DNA of 64,000 bases, taken from NCBI GenBank assembly GCA_016706055.1, contig JADJKL010000008.1, positions 314,254-378,253 on the forward strand, given 5' to 3'. Below the pieces are notes generated by a model. That model was not told the DNA's origin. It saw only the letters and a list, made by a program, of their open reading frames with translations, and did no database searches. This document shows positions 43,299-52,134 of this stretch, piece by piece. A program made the position numbers and the translations under genes. The stretch is from Chitinophagaceae bacterium. GTDB lineage: Bacteria; Bacteroidota; Bacteroidia; Chitinophagales; Chitinophagaceae. The number at the start of each line of letters is the position of its first letter. The first letter of the stretch is position 1.

Positions 43299-44246
43299 AT
43301 GCAATCAGCTAAAATATTCTCAGGAACTGGCTCTCAGCAACTGGCTGAGCAAATTTGTAAGCAGTATGGAACTAAGCTTGGAAAGGTTAATATTCAACGG
43401 TTTAGCGATGGGGAAATAAGTCCCATTTTTCTTGAAAGTGTACGAGGGGATTATGTTTTTCTGGTACAAAGTACTTTTTCTCCTGCAGAAAATCTTATGG
43501 AGCTTTTGTTGATGATAGATGCTGCCAGAAGAGCATCAGCCGACAAAGTAATTGCAGTTATTCCCTATTATGGATATGCCCGTCAAGACAGAAAAGATAG
43601 ACCAAGAGTGGCTATTGGCAGTAAGCTTGTAGCCAACATGTTGGTAGCAGCAGGAGCCGACAGGGTGATTACCATGGATCTTCATGCGCCACAGATTCAA
43701 GGCTATTTTGATATTCCGGTAGATCACTTAGATAGCCATGCAGTTTTTATCCCTTACATTGAAAATCTGAGACTGGAAAACCTTACCTTTGCCGCCCCCG
43801 ATGTGGGAGCAACAAACCGCATCAGGGAAATAGCCAGCTATTTTACTGCTGAAATGGTAATCTGTGATAAGCATAGAAAGAGAGCCAACGAGATTGCAAG
43901 CATGGTAGTAATAGGAGATGTGACAGGAAAAGATATTGTGATAATTGACGACATCTGTGATACAGGAGGTACACTGGCTAAAAGTGCAGGTCTTTTAAAA
44001 GAGAAAGGAGCAAGAACGGTAAGAGCATTAATTACGCATCCGGTATTAAGCGGTAAAGCATACGAGAATATAGAGAACAGTGTGTTGGAAGAATTAATAG
44101 TGTGTGATACAATTCCGCTAAAAAAAGAAAGTTCGAAAATCAAAGTATTGAGTGTAGCAGAACTTTTCGCCGTTGCCATTCGCAATGCTTATGAAAACAA
44201 GAGTATAACAAATCTTTTTATTCATTCGCAACGCAGAGATAAGTAA
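43299..44246 (+). CDS. prs: Ribose-phosphate pyrophosphokinase
   Basis: This 315-residue enzyme makes PRPP from ribose 5-phosphate and ATP, supplying purine, pyrimidine, His, Trp and NAD synthesis. Seen are the ATP-binding flexible-loop region YYGYARQDRKDRPR, the metal/ribose block VITMDLHAPQIQGYF and the PRPP-binding loop IVIIDDICDTGGTL. The N-terminus KIFSGTGSQQLAEQI is standard. Start ATG at 43299. The next gene is the ribosomal protein bL25 gene, a frequent prs neighbour in bacteria. Confidence 0.96.
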   Translation: MQSAKIFSGTGSQQLAEQICKQYGTKLGKVNIQRFSDGEISPIFLESVRGDYVFLVQSTFSPAENLMELLLMIDAARRASADKVIAVIPYYGYARQDRKDRPRVAIGSKLVANMLVAAGADRVITMDLHAPQIQGYFDIPVDHLDSHAVFIPYIENLRLENLTFAAPDVGATNRIREIASYFTAEMVICDKHRKRANEIASMVVIGDVTGKDIVIIDDICDTGGTLAKSAGLLKEKGARTVRALITHPVLSGKAYENIENSVLEELIVCDTIPLKKESSKIKVLSVAELFAVAIRNAYENKSITNLFIHSQRRDK

Positions 44247-44284
44247 AGCCCCTGCAAAATGCGTTTAAATTATAAAGTAATTAT

Positions 44285-44296
44285 TCCCTAAAGGGA
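44285..44296. repeat. TCCCTAAAGGGA palindrome (related to the CCCCTTTAGGGG element)
   Basis: A 12-nt near-palindrome in the prs-rplY gap. Read on the minus strand it is TCCCTTTAGGGA, a shortened form of the palindromes at 24795 and 44383. It is short, so chance is possible. Confidence 0.35.
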
Positions 44297-44382
44297 GATA
44301 TTAAAATCACTTTAGACCAAAACAAAAAATTGTATAATTATTTATTAACATAGACCCCTCTCTTTAGTTAGAGCTTTTGAAA

Positions 44383-44404
44383 CTCCCCTTTAGGGGATGG
44401 GGGC
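44383..44404. repeat. TCCCCTTTAGGGGA palindrome upstream of rplY
   Basis: The element reads CTCCCCTTTAGGGGA followed by TGGGGGC, matching the one at 24795-24815 at all 14 palindrome positions and in the trailing G run. It ends 14 nt before the rplY ATG, so here it is in a 5' leader, not at a 3' end. Confidence 0.6.
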
Positions 44405-44418
44405 AAAAAACAAACACA

Positions 44419-45042
44419 ATGAAATCAATTACAATCGAAGGACAACTGAGGACCGGATTCGGCAAAGGCGCCAGCCGACAACTCCGCTCTCAGGAACTTG
44501 TGCCTGGTGTAATTTATGGCGGTGAAAAGGAGATCAGTTTTTCTGCTCCTCTTGCAGCTTTTAAAACACTGGTGTACACACCCAGCTTTCAGATAGCTGA
44601 AGTAGTATTGGATGGAACAACGTACAGGACTATTATGAAAGACCTGCAGTTTGACAAAGTGACTGACACATTAATTCACATTGATTTGCTTGAGCTTACT
44701 GCTGGAAAAAAGATAGTAGCTGACATCCCTCTGAAATTTGTAGGAGCATCTAAAGGAGTTAAAGAAGGTGGTAAGTTAGTTACTAAAATGAAATCATTAA
44801 AAGTAAAAACGTTACCAAAGTTCTTAAAAGAGCAGATTGAAGTTAATATTGACAATCTTGAGTTAAACGGAAATATCCGTGTGGAAGATGTGGTTGTAGA
44901 GAATTATGAAATATTGAATTCTCCAAGAATTCCAATTGCATCTGTTGTATTAACAAGACAGTTGAAGCAAGAAGAAGCTGCTGCTACACCTGCTGCCGGC
45001 GCTGCTGCACCTGCCGCCGCACCTGCTGCAGAAAAGAAGTAA
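44419..45042 (+). CDS. rplY: Ribosomal protein bL25 (Ctc form)
   Basis: The start is the ATG at 44419 (MKSITIEGQLRTGFGKGASR), the family's N-terminus. An upstream ATG at 44377 would translate the repeat element and is rejected. The 207-residue protein has the N-terminal 5S-rRNA-binding beta-barrel (1-92) and the C-terminal Ctc/TL5 domain (about 95-190, LLELTAGKKIVADIPLKFVG). An Ala/Pro-rich tail (AAATPAAGAAAPAAAPAAE) follows, typical of long bL25. A terminator follows. Confidence 0.95.
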   Translation: MKSITIEGQLRTGFGKGASRQLRSQELVPGVIYGGEKEISFSAPLAAFKTLVYTPSFQIAEVVLDGTTYRTIMKDLQFDKVTDTLIHIDLLELTAGKKIVADIPLKFVGASKGVKEGGKLVTKMKSLKVKTLPKFLKEQIEVNIDNLELNGNIRVEDVVVENYEILNSPRIPIASVVLTRQLKQEEAAATPAAGAAAPAAAPAAEKK

Positions 45043-45061
45043 TATTTTTAAACTTAATAAC

Positions 45062-45094
45062 GACCCGTCTGGCCCAAAGCGAGACGGGTCTTTT
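45062..45094 (+). terminator. Rho-independent terminator after rplY
   Basis: The stem GACCCGTCT pairs with AGACGGGTC (9 bp, no mismatch) around an 11-nt loop and is followed by TTTT. It starts 20 nt after the rplY stop codon. Confidence 0.85.
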
Positions 45095-45197
45095 AGTTAT
45101 TGAATAAATTAAAAAGCGACTTTAAAATTCAACAATCAATTTCATTAATTAAAATAATTAAATTGAGTAATTAAATGAATGCAATAAAAAAATACAG

Positions 45198-45773
45198 ATG
45201 AAGTTTTTAATTGCTGGCTTAGGAAATATTGGTGATGAGTATGCTCATACAAGACATAATATAGGGTTCGATGTTGTGAATGCTTTTGTGCAAAAACATA
45301 AAGGCGAATTCAGGGTTGGAAGACTAGCGTACGTAGCAGAAATAAAATGGAAAGGAAAAATTTTTGTTTGCATTTGTCCATCCACTTATATGAATCTGAG
45401 TGGAAAAGCAGTTAGATATTGGATGGATAAAGAGAAAATTGCAATTGAGAATATATTAGTGATTGTTGATGATCTGGCTTTGCCTCTTAATAAGCTCAGG
45501 GTAAGACCAACCGGTAGCCCCGCAGGTCATAATGGATTAAAAAGTATTCAGGAAGTGTTAGGTAGCGCTGATTATGCAAAGCTTAGATTTGGAATTGGGA
45601 ACGACTTTGCCAAAGGCTACCAATCTGATTTTGTGTTGGGTAAGTGGAGTAAAGAGGAAACTCCAATGGTGAAGTTAAAAATAGAGAAGTCAGTGGAAAC
45701 TATCGAGACATTTGCCACTCAAGGAATAGCTACTGCTATGAACCAGATAAATAATCAGGCCTTTTCGCTATGA
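45198..45773 (+). CDS. pth: Peptidyl-tRNA hydrolase
   Basis: This 191-residue enzyme recycles tRNA from peptidyl-tRNA released by stalled ribosomes. The active site is visible: N10 (LIAGLGNIG), H20 (TRHNIGFD), N66 (PSTYMNLSGKAV), D91/D92 (VIVDDLALP) and N112 (SPAGHNGLKS). The length is typical. Start ATG at 45198. It follows rplY, a common arrangement, although a terminator lies between them. Some transcription may read through, or a separate promoter may be present in the AT-rich gap. Confidence 0.96.
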   Translation: MKFLIAGLGNIGDEYAHTRHNIGFDVVNAFVQKHKGEFRVGRLAYVAEIKWKGKIFVCICPSTYMNLSGKAVRYWMDKEKIAIENILVIVDDLALPLNKLRVRPTGSPAGHNGLKSIQEVLGSADYAKLRFGIGNDFAKGYQSDFVLGKWSKEETPMVKLKIEKSVETIETFATQGIATAMNQINNQAFSL

Positions 45774-45948
45774 ATAATCAGATTGATTACTTACTTTAGC
45801 TGTCCGACTAATAGTCCCCGGAAGCCCTAATAAGGTAAAGTACAGGGTTATTTCGAATCCAATCTACTTATTGAAGCCAATGAATACTTGTGATGAACAA
45901 CCACAAGGGAATGTATCCAAAGTATTTAATTAAAAACACCACCTTTTT

Positions 45949-46560
45949 ATGAAGATTTTTTGTGTTGGCCGAAATTATGCAGCCCATGCCGCTGAATTAG
46001 GAAACGAAGTTCCTGATGAACCAGTAATTTTTATGAAGCCTAAAAGTGCTTTGCTACAACCGCATACACCGTTTTATTATCCCGAGTTTACCAATGAGTT
46101 GCATTATGAATGTGAATTAGTGCTTCGTATTTGTAAGAATGGAAAATATATACAGGATAAATTTGCTGGCAAATATTACGATGCAATAACAACGGGTATT
46201 GACTTTACTGCCCGTGATATTCAAAACGAGTTAAAAGAAAAAGGTCTCCCTTGGGAAAAAGCCAAAGCCTGGGATAATTCAGCAGTAATTGGTAAATGGA
46301 CACCAATAGCCAATATCAAAGACAAAAAGAATATTAATTTCTGCATGTACAAGAATAAGGAATTGGTACAACAAAGTAATTCCAATTTAATGATTCACAG
46401 CTTCGATGAAATTGTAGCTTATATATCCAATTATTTTTCAATAAATATTGGCGATATGATTTTTACAGGTACACCAGCTGGCGTAGGAGAAGCGGTGGTT
46501 GGAGACGAACTGGAAGGTTTTATTGAAGATGACAGCATGTTTACAATGGAAGTGAAATAA
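45949..46560 (+). CDS. Fumarylacetoacetate hydrolase family protein
   Basis: This 203-residue protein has the FAH fold motifs: FCVGRNYAAHAAELGNEVP, the metal-binding pair in HYECELVLRI, FTARDIQ, KAWDNSAVIG and FTGTPAGVGEAV. Members are divalent-metal hydrolases or decarboxylases acting on acylpyruvates, oxaloacetate or homoprotocatechuate products. The short form, without the N-terminal domain, is most often acylpyruvase or oxaloacetate decarboxylase-like. No aromatic catabolism genes are nearby. Start ATG at 45949; a 175-nt gap without evident features precedes it. Confidence 0.9.
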   Translation: MKIFCVGRNYAAHAAELGNEVPDEPVIFMKPKSALLQPHTPFYYPEFTNELHYECELVLRICKNGKYIQDKFAGKYYDAITTGIDFTARDIQNELKEKGLPWEKAKAWDNSAVIGKWTPIANIKDKKNINFCMYKNKELVQQSNSNLMIHSFDEIVAYISNYFSINIGDMIFTGTPAGVGEAVVGDELEGFIEDDSMFTMEVK

Positions 46561-46675
46561 TATAGAATTTATTATCTGCCTGCATGATTAATTTAGCAGG
46601 AATCAATACTAACTGCAACAGAATGCCATTCGTAAAACGGGTGGCTTTTCTTTTTTTAAGGGCATTGCTTTGTCT

Positions 46676-46683
46676 TAAATTTG
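46676..46683 (+). promoter_or_regulatory. -7-like element upstream of the E1 gene
   Basis: TAAATTTG matches TAnnTTTG exactly, 22 nt upstream of the ATG at 46706. No clear TTTG lies at the -33 distance, so it is only a candidate. Confidence 0.35.
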
Positions 46684-46705
46684 CCACTACCATTGTTTGC
46701 AATAA

Positions 46706-48772
46706 ATGATTGATACTACTATATTATTGAAGGCCTACCGCTTGATGAGTCAGGTAAAGGTGATGGCAGAAACGTATGAGGCCAATCGTACGATTTGTAA
46801 ATATGTTCATTCTACTTCAAGAGGGCATGAAGCCATTCAATTAGCAACAGCTTTTCAATTACAGCCACATGATTTTGTAAGTCCGTACTATAGAGATGAA
46901 AGTATCATCATGGGTATCGGTTTTACTCCATATGAACAAATGCTTCAGCTATTAGCCAAATGCAACGATATATTTACAGGTGGTAGAGAATATTATTCGC
47001 ATCCCAATTATAAAGGTGATGACAAACCTACCATGATTCACCAAAGCAGTGCAACAGGTATGCAAGCCATTCCAACAACAGGATTGGCGCAAGGTGTTCA
47101 ATATTTGGAAAATCATTTACCGGGACGATTAAAAAAAGGAGCTAATGGTGAATTGCCAATTGTAGTTTGTTCGCTTGGTGATGCAAGTATTACAGAGGGC
47201 GAAGTAAGTGAAGCATTTCAATTTGCTGTGTTAAAACAATTGCCGATTATTTATTTAGTGCAGGATAATGACTGGGGCATAAGTGTAACTGCCGATGAGG
47301 CAAGAGCCATGAATGCTTTTGAGTTTGCTGCTGGATTTAAAGGAATGAACCGAGTGCAGGTGGATGGCAGCGATTTTGAAGCATCTTATTCCGTGATGAA
47401 AGATGTTTGTGAATCTGTTCGCAGGGAAAGAAAACCTTATCTCGTTCATGCACAGGTTCCGTTATTAGGACATCATACAAGTGGCGTAAGAAAAGAATTT
47501 TATCGCAGTGATGAAGATTGGACAAAGCATGAGGAGCATGATCCTAATCCAAAACTCAGAAAGAAATTAATAGAGAGAAATGTAAGTGAAGAAATAATTG
47601 CAGAAGTTGAAAGGGTAGCTGCTGAATTAGTGGCTGCTGATTTTGCAAAAGCAGTAGCTGCACCTGAGCCAGATCCTTCAACAATCGAGGATCATATATT
47701 TGCTCCAACACCTGTAACAGAAGAAAAAGGAGAAAGAAGCCCTGCGGGAAAAGAAAAAATAGTGATGGTGGATGCTGCTTTATTTGCAGTGAGAGAATTA
47801 ATGGAAAAATATCCGGAAGCGATTTTATATGGACAAGATGTAGGGAAAAGACTCGGCGGTGTTTTCCGTGAAGCAGCAACATTGGGTGAAATGTTTGGTG
47901 ATCACAGAGTGTTTAATACTGCTATACAGGAAGCATACGTTGTCGGCTCTACAGTTGGTATGAGTGCTGTGGGATTGAAACCAATCATAGAAGTACAATT
48001 TGCTGATTATATCTATCCGGGATTTAATCAACTGGTAACAGAAGTATCTAAAAGCTGTTACTTGAGTTGTGGTAAGTTTCCTGTCTCAATGATTTTAAGA
48101 GTACCAATCGGTGCTTATGGCGGCGGCGGTCCTTATCATAGTGGGAGTGTAGAAACAACTGTTCTTTCTATAAAAGGAATTAAGGTTGCTTATCCTTCTA
48201 ATGCGGCGGATATGAAAGGATTGATGAAAGCGGCTTACTACGACCCCAATCCGGTAGTAATGCTGGAGCATAAAGGATTATACTGGAGTAAAGTGCCGGG
48301 AACAGAAGATGCAAAAACACCTGAACCTTCATCAGATTACATACTGCCATTTGGTAAAGCCAACATTGTAGTTGAAGCATCTGCTGATTCTATTGACAAC
48401 GGTGAAAGCTGTGTGGTGATCACTTACGGAATGGGAGTGTATTGGGCGAAAGCTGCTGCAAAACAATTTAATGAACAGGTAGAAGTAGTTGATCTGCGGA
48501 CCTTATTTCCATTAGATGAAGAATTGATCTTTGAACGAGTAAAAGCTCATGGAAAATGTTTGGTGCTAACGGAAGAACAACAAAACAATTCTTTTGCCGA
48601 AGCATTAGCAGGTAGAATTTCTAAAAATTGTTTTCAATTTTTAGATGCGCCAGTGGAAGTGCTGGGTGCATTAAATACACCTGCCGTACCGATGAATATG
48701 GATTTGGAGAAAGAGATGTTGCCAGATGGGGAGAAGGTGATTGCGATTCTTAATCAAATGATGAACTTTTAA
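46706..48772 (+). CDS. 2-oxoacid dehydrogenase E1, alpha and beta subunits fused
   Basis: This 688-residue thiamine-diphosphate enzyme contains an E1 alpha-like half (about 1-320) and an E1 beta-like half (about 350-688), joined by an acidic, proline-containing linker (APEPDPSTIEDHIFAPTPVT). The ThDP/Mg motif is GDASITEGEVSEAFQFA ending in DNDW. The beta half has LYGQDVGKRLGGVF, FNTAIQEAYVVGSTVGMSAV and VEVVDLRTLFPLDEELIFE. It is closest in type to branched-chain or pyruvate E1; the lipoyl E2 and the E3 are not in the window. Such fused E1 proteins are common in Bacteroidota. Start ATG at 46706. Confidence 0.92.
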   Translation: MIDTTILLKAYRLMSQVKVMAETYEANRTICKYVHSTSRGHEAIQLATAFQLQPHDFVSPYYRDESIIMGIGFTPYEQMLQLLAKCNDIFTGGREYYSHPNYKGDDKPTMIHQSSATGMQAIPTTGLAQGVQYLENHLPGRLKKGANGELPIVVCSLGDASITEGEVSEAFQFAVLKQLPIIYLVQDNDWGISVTADEARAMNAFEFAAGFKGMNRVQVDGSDFEASYSVMKDVCESVRRERKPYLVHAQVPLLGHHTSGVRKEFYRSDEDWTKHEEHDPNPKLRKKLIERNVSEEIIAEVERVAAELVAADFAKAVAAPEPDPSTIEDHIFAPTPVTEEKGERSPAGKEKIVMVDAALFAVRELMEKYPEAILYGQDVGKRLGGVFREAATLGEMFGDHRVFNTAIQEAYVVGSTVGMSAVGLKPIIEVQFADYIYPGFNQLVTEVSKSCYLSCGKFPVSMILRVPIGAYGGGGPYHSGSVETTVLSIKGIKVAYPSNAADMKGLMKAAYYDPNPVVMLEHKGLYWSKVPGTEDAKTPEPSSDYILPFGKANIVVEASADSIDNGESCVVITYGMGVYWAKAAAKQFNEQVEVVDLRTLFPLDEELIFERVKAHGKCLVLTEEQQNNSFAEALAGRISKNCFQFLDAPVEVLGALNTPAVPMNMDLEKEMLPDGEKVIAILNQMMNF

Positions 48773-48826
48773 ATTGCATTTGAAATTATAAGCAATAATA
48801 ATGGAATGAACAGTCAATAAATTTTT

Positions 48827-49568
48827 ATGATTAGAATCCTATTTGGTTTAATAATATTTGTTGCATTCTCATGTAACCCCAAAAAAGTATACAGAGAAGT
48901 TGTACGAACTGATAAAATTGATGAGGATATTATTCTTTTTAACATTGGTAATATTAGTAGAGCTGAAATAGGTGAATTGTTAATTGAAATAGAAAAATGT
49001 AAACCATTAATTATAGGAATAGATATTCTTTTTTTAGAAAACAAAAAAGCATTCGATGACTCTGTTTTAGCCGATGCTTTGGAAAGAGTTACAAATGATA
49101 TTATTGCATATAAATTTGATTCAAGGGGACGGGAAGAAAGAAGCATTGATCGATTTAGGAAATTTGCGAGTGAAGAAGGTTTTATAAATGCTGAGGAAAA
49201 GGATGGAGTGCTTAGTCATTTTACGCCGGTAAAGGAAGTAGGTGGGAAGTTACATGAATCCTTTGCTTTGAAAATTAGTAAGCAATGGAAACCAGAGGTT
49301 GAACTTAATCACAGCAAATAAATCAATCCCAATACTTTTTCAAAGAAGACTGCAACAATATTATTATTTTGTTAGGGAGGATTTACATGACAAAGAGGTT
49401 TGTAGCCTTCTGAAAAACAAAATCATATTAGTTGGTTTTTTGGGCCCGGGAGATGAGGATAAACATTTTACTCCTATAAGAAGTAGGGAAGAAGAGATTG
49501 AAGGCAAACCAGACACCTATGGCCTCGTTATTATTGCTAATGAAATAAGAACAATTCTCGAGAATTGA
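48827..49568 (+). pseudogene. CHASE2-domain lipoprotein-like gene, frameshifted and without membrane segments
   Basis: The frame from the ATG at 48827 begins with a short signal and lipobox (IFVAFSCNPK). It then follows the CHASE2 sensor fold (DIILFNIGNISRAEIGELLI, KPLIIGIDILFLENKKAFDD), and stops at 49319-49321. The rest (ITANKSIPILFQRRLQQYYY, then IILVGFLGPGDEDKHFTPI and YGLVIIANEIRTILEN) is in another frame up to 49568. Dropping one base near 49305-49312 joins both into about 246 residues. The transmembrane helices and output domains normally flanking CHASE2 are missing at both ends. It may be a stand-alone lipoprotein sensor with a sequencing error, or a decaying remnant. Confidence 0.7.
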
Positions 49569-49640
49569 AATTAATGAATGAAGTTTTTTTTAATAGAACT
49601 TAACCTGAAGTTGCCATAGCAAAAAAAATGGATTAATACT

Positions 49641-50520
49641 TTATTGAACATTTGCAGTAAGAAAAGCTTGAATTTTATTAAAGGCGTCTGTATATGTTGC
49701 AGGACTCCAATCATCGCCATGATGCAAGCCATTATATAACACATACTGATTTGCGACACCCATAGTTGTTAACTTATTTTAATGGTAAAGATTGTGTATT
49801 GGCATTTACCAAAGGGTCTAAACTTCCTTGTAAAATTATAGTAGGTGAACTTGTTGCTGAAACATAGGTTAAAGGACTTGAAGATGAATATAGAGCAGCG
49901 TTTGTAATAGGAGTTCCATTTAATAAAAGTTCCAGTAGAGCTATTGGGTAAGCCCCTGGATTGTTGTATAAATCTGGCATATCGGTTGGGCCAAAAAAAT
50001 CAACTACTGCTTTTATTTTTACGGGGTTTGTATATTTATATGCATGCAATAAAGAAAGATGCCCGCCTGCACTAGCTCCCATCAGTACGTATTTATCACT
50101 TATAAGATAATCTGCCCGATTGTTATAAATGAAATCTACTGAGGTCTTTATATCCAGTTCTTGTGTGGGAAATGGATTATTTGCAGGTAAAGCACCTAGG
50201 CGATAATTAATATTAAAAATGGCATAGTTTGGAAACCGCTTATTTAAAGTGTCAATAAGAGCGGAGCTAAAATCAGTTTTGTCGCCGCTAGTCCAACCGC
50301 CACCATGAATTAAAATAAGCACTTTAGTATTAGTGGCAGTTCTGTTTGCAGGTAAATAAATATCCATCTTTTGTTGAGCATCTGTACCATACGCAACATT
50401 CAACATGTTTTTTTGTGCGACCGTGTTGTTATTATCATTTTTAGAACAGGAACTTATTAATAACAGGGTTGCCGCTATAAAAAGCAAAGAAAGGTTAAGG
50501 TTTTTTGGAGAATCAGGCAT
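49641..50520 (-). CDS. Lipoprotein alpha/beta hydrolase (BD-FAE-like esterase), frameshifted near C-terminus
   Basis: A lipoprotein signal (LLFIAATLLLISSC) opens the protein. The hydrolase has the HGGG oxyanion loop (LIHGGGWTSGDKTDF), nucleophile GASAGGHLSLL and acid LQGSLDPLV, as in carbohydrate esterases and BD-FAE proteins. The frame stops at 49774, but the missing end (MGVANQYVLYNGLHHGDDW, with the catalytic histidine, then FNKIQAFLTANVQ) is in another frame to a stop at 49641-49643. A length change in the AAAA run near 49779 would restore a complete enzyme of about 292 residues. Surface or periplasmic ester hydrolysis is inferred. Confidence 0.82.
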
Positions 50521-50597
50521 GCTTAAAGGTAAGCATCTTCATTTCTTTTTATTAAGAAATAGGAAGAATTAACAGATTAGATTTTGCAATATTTTTA

Positions 50598-51092
50598 TCA
50601 AGGGATAGAATTAGCCCCTTCAAAATCAAATTTCTTCTTTCTATAATTAAGGTATAGTGTGACACGGAGCTTGTATAATCCGTATAATATCAGCAGATGA
50701 AAAATCATCATCAATATATAACAGATCAATTGGATGAAGAATGAAAAAGGCAATCCTGACCAAGGTAGCCCAAGGCTATTTCGAATTGCATTAATCGATC
50801 TTAATTCTGAAAAAAATAACCCAAACAAAAAAGCAGTCAATAAAAAATTGATAATGAACAGGCGGTTGAAAGTTTTTTTGTCTTTACCATCAACTGGTTC
50901 ATCGGGGTATAGTTTTTTAAATATTTGTAATCCAAAAAGAGCCAGCCACATAATAAGAATATACGCAACTGAATAAAGGAAAAAATAAAAAGGGTGGGTA
51001 GAGTAGAAAATTGCAAAAAGAGATACGATGCCATGCAAGCCAACTAACATTAACTGCAAACAACAACAAACCTGAAAGAATTTCCAATTCAC
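50598..51092 (-). CDS. Four-helix integral membrane protein of unknown function
   Basis: The 164-residue frame opens at GTG (51090-51092). It has hydrophobic segments at about 7-28, 34-56, 78-95 and 112-138, and a basic C-terminus (KLRVTLYLNYRKKKFDFEG). A loop between helices two and three is charged (KKLYPDEPVDGKDKKTFNR). I do not recognise the family. It lies on the same strand as the Mrr-type gene, 23 nt downstream of it. Confidence 0.6.
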   Translation of the reverse strand: MNWKFFQVCCCLQLMLVGLHGIVSLFAIFYSTHPFYFFLYSVAYILIMWLALFGLQIFKKLYPDEPVDGKDKKTFNRLFIINFLLTAFLFGLFFSELRSINAIRNSLGLPWSGLPFSFFIQLICYILMMIFHLLILYGLYKLRVTLYLNYRKKKFDFEGANSIP

Positions 51093-51115
51093 AAGTATAG
51101 ATTTATAATAATTTT

Positions 51116-52066
51116 TTACTCTTCTTCAAAATAATCAGAATCAATTTTTTTTATTTCATAAGTTGATTGAATTGAAACTCCGAGATTATTGTCAATCATG
51201 TATTGAGCCAAGTCTTCGCCGTCAATTAATATAATTTTTACATCCATTTGTTTTGCATAAGCAATTGCTTCATTAGTATAACGGGAGGTGGTAATAAAAA
51301 CTCCTTTCTTAGCTCTTTGTCCAGCTAATGCTCCAACAAATTTCTGTACTTCAGGCCTGCCAATTACATTTTCCCAACGTTTAGCTTGAATGTATATTAC
51401 ATCTAAGCCTAGTTTGTCTTCTTTTATAATTCCATCTATACCTCCATCGCCACTTTTTCCAATAGCTTTTCCTGCATCCTGAATCGAACCGCCATAGCCC
51501 ATCTTTACCAGTAGTTGAACAACTATCTTTTCAAAGAAATATGGGTTTACAGATTTTAAAACTTCTAAAATTTCGGCTTCCAGAGATTGTTTGATATTTA
51601 AATATGCTTTCTCCATTATTTCATCAGGAGTTAGTTTAGATTTTAGAACTTCTTGTGATAACTTGTTCTTAGTATTGAGACTTTCTGTCTTGTCATCTTC
51701 TAATGAAGAGATATTTTCTTTTTCATTTGTTAGTGGATTTCTATATTCCCCATACTTATCGGCTAGATATTTAATACCAATAGCCTCTGGATTTTCACTT
51801 AGGATTTCAATACCCCTATTAGTAATTTGAAATTCACCTCTTGCTTTATTTTCTAATGCTCCCGCCATCTTCAAATGAGCTTTGGCCCAATAAACATAAT
51901 TATAGAATTTCTTTTGACTTTTGCTTGGAAGCCATTCATTCAAATCATCATCAGTCAACTCTAATTGTTTAGCCAGAACTTCAATTGTTTCTCGTATTGT
52001 ATGGATATTTCTGTCACTTGCAAGTTTTAGAATAGGCAACATTAAGCTTTGGAAATCAGGTATCAT
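51116..52066 (-). CDS. Mrr-type restriction endonuclease
   Basis: The 316-residue protein has an N-terminal Mrr winged-helix domain (about 5-95, PILKLASDRNIHTIRETIEV and ARGEFQITNRGIEILSENPE). A hydrophilic linker and a C-terminal PD-(D/E)XK catalytic domain (about 165-305) follow. The nuclease core shows E180 in NPYFFEKIVVQLLVKMGYGG, D211 in KSGDGGIDGII and Q227-A-K229 in DVIYIQAKRW. E. coli Mrr is a modification-dependent (type IV) enzyme; no methylase is beside this gene, consistent with that type. Length and motifs are complete, so it is probably active. Confidence 0.92.
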   Translation of the reverse strand: MIPDFQSLMLPILKLASDRNIHTIRETIEVLAKQLELTDDDLNEWLPSKSQKKFYNYVYWAKAHLKMAGALENKARGEFQITNRGIEILSENPEAIGIKYLADKYGEYRNPLTNEKENISSLEDDKTESLNTKNKLSQEVLKSKLTPDEIMEKAYLNIKQSLEAEILEVLKSVNPYFFEKIVVQLLVKMGYGGSIQDAGKAIGKSGDGGIDGIIKEDKLGLDVIYIQAKRWENVIGRPEVQKFVGALAGQRAKKGVFITTSRYTNEAIAYAKQMDVKIILIDGEDLAQYMIDNNLGVSIQSTYEIKKIDSDYFEEE

Positions 52067-52077
52067 GTTTTAAAATT

Positions 52078-52110
52078 TAGAAGCCTGTCAGTAAAACTAA
52101 CAGGCTTCTA
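52078..52110 (-). terminator. Hairpin terminator after aspS
   Basis: An 11-bp perfect inverted repeat (TAGAAGCCTGT with ACAGGCTTCTA) with an 11-nt loop stands between the aspS stop and the Mrr-type gene start. On the minus strand it is followed by AAATTTTAAAA rather than a clean T run, so efficiency is uncertain. Confidence 0.6.
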
Positions 52111-52134
52111 AATATAACTAAAAATTATTATCGC

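Noticed and set aside
44377..44418. rplY start at the ATG at 44377
   Set aside because: It would translate the TCCCCTTTAGGGGA repeat; MKSITIEGQLR at 44419 is the conserved bL25 N-terminus.
45830..45860. GGTTATTTCGAATCC looks like a tRNA T-arm
   Set aside because: No acceptor stem, anticodon arm or CCA-compatible end can be folded around it; the loop length is wrong.
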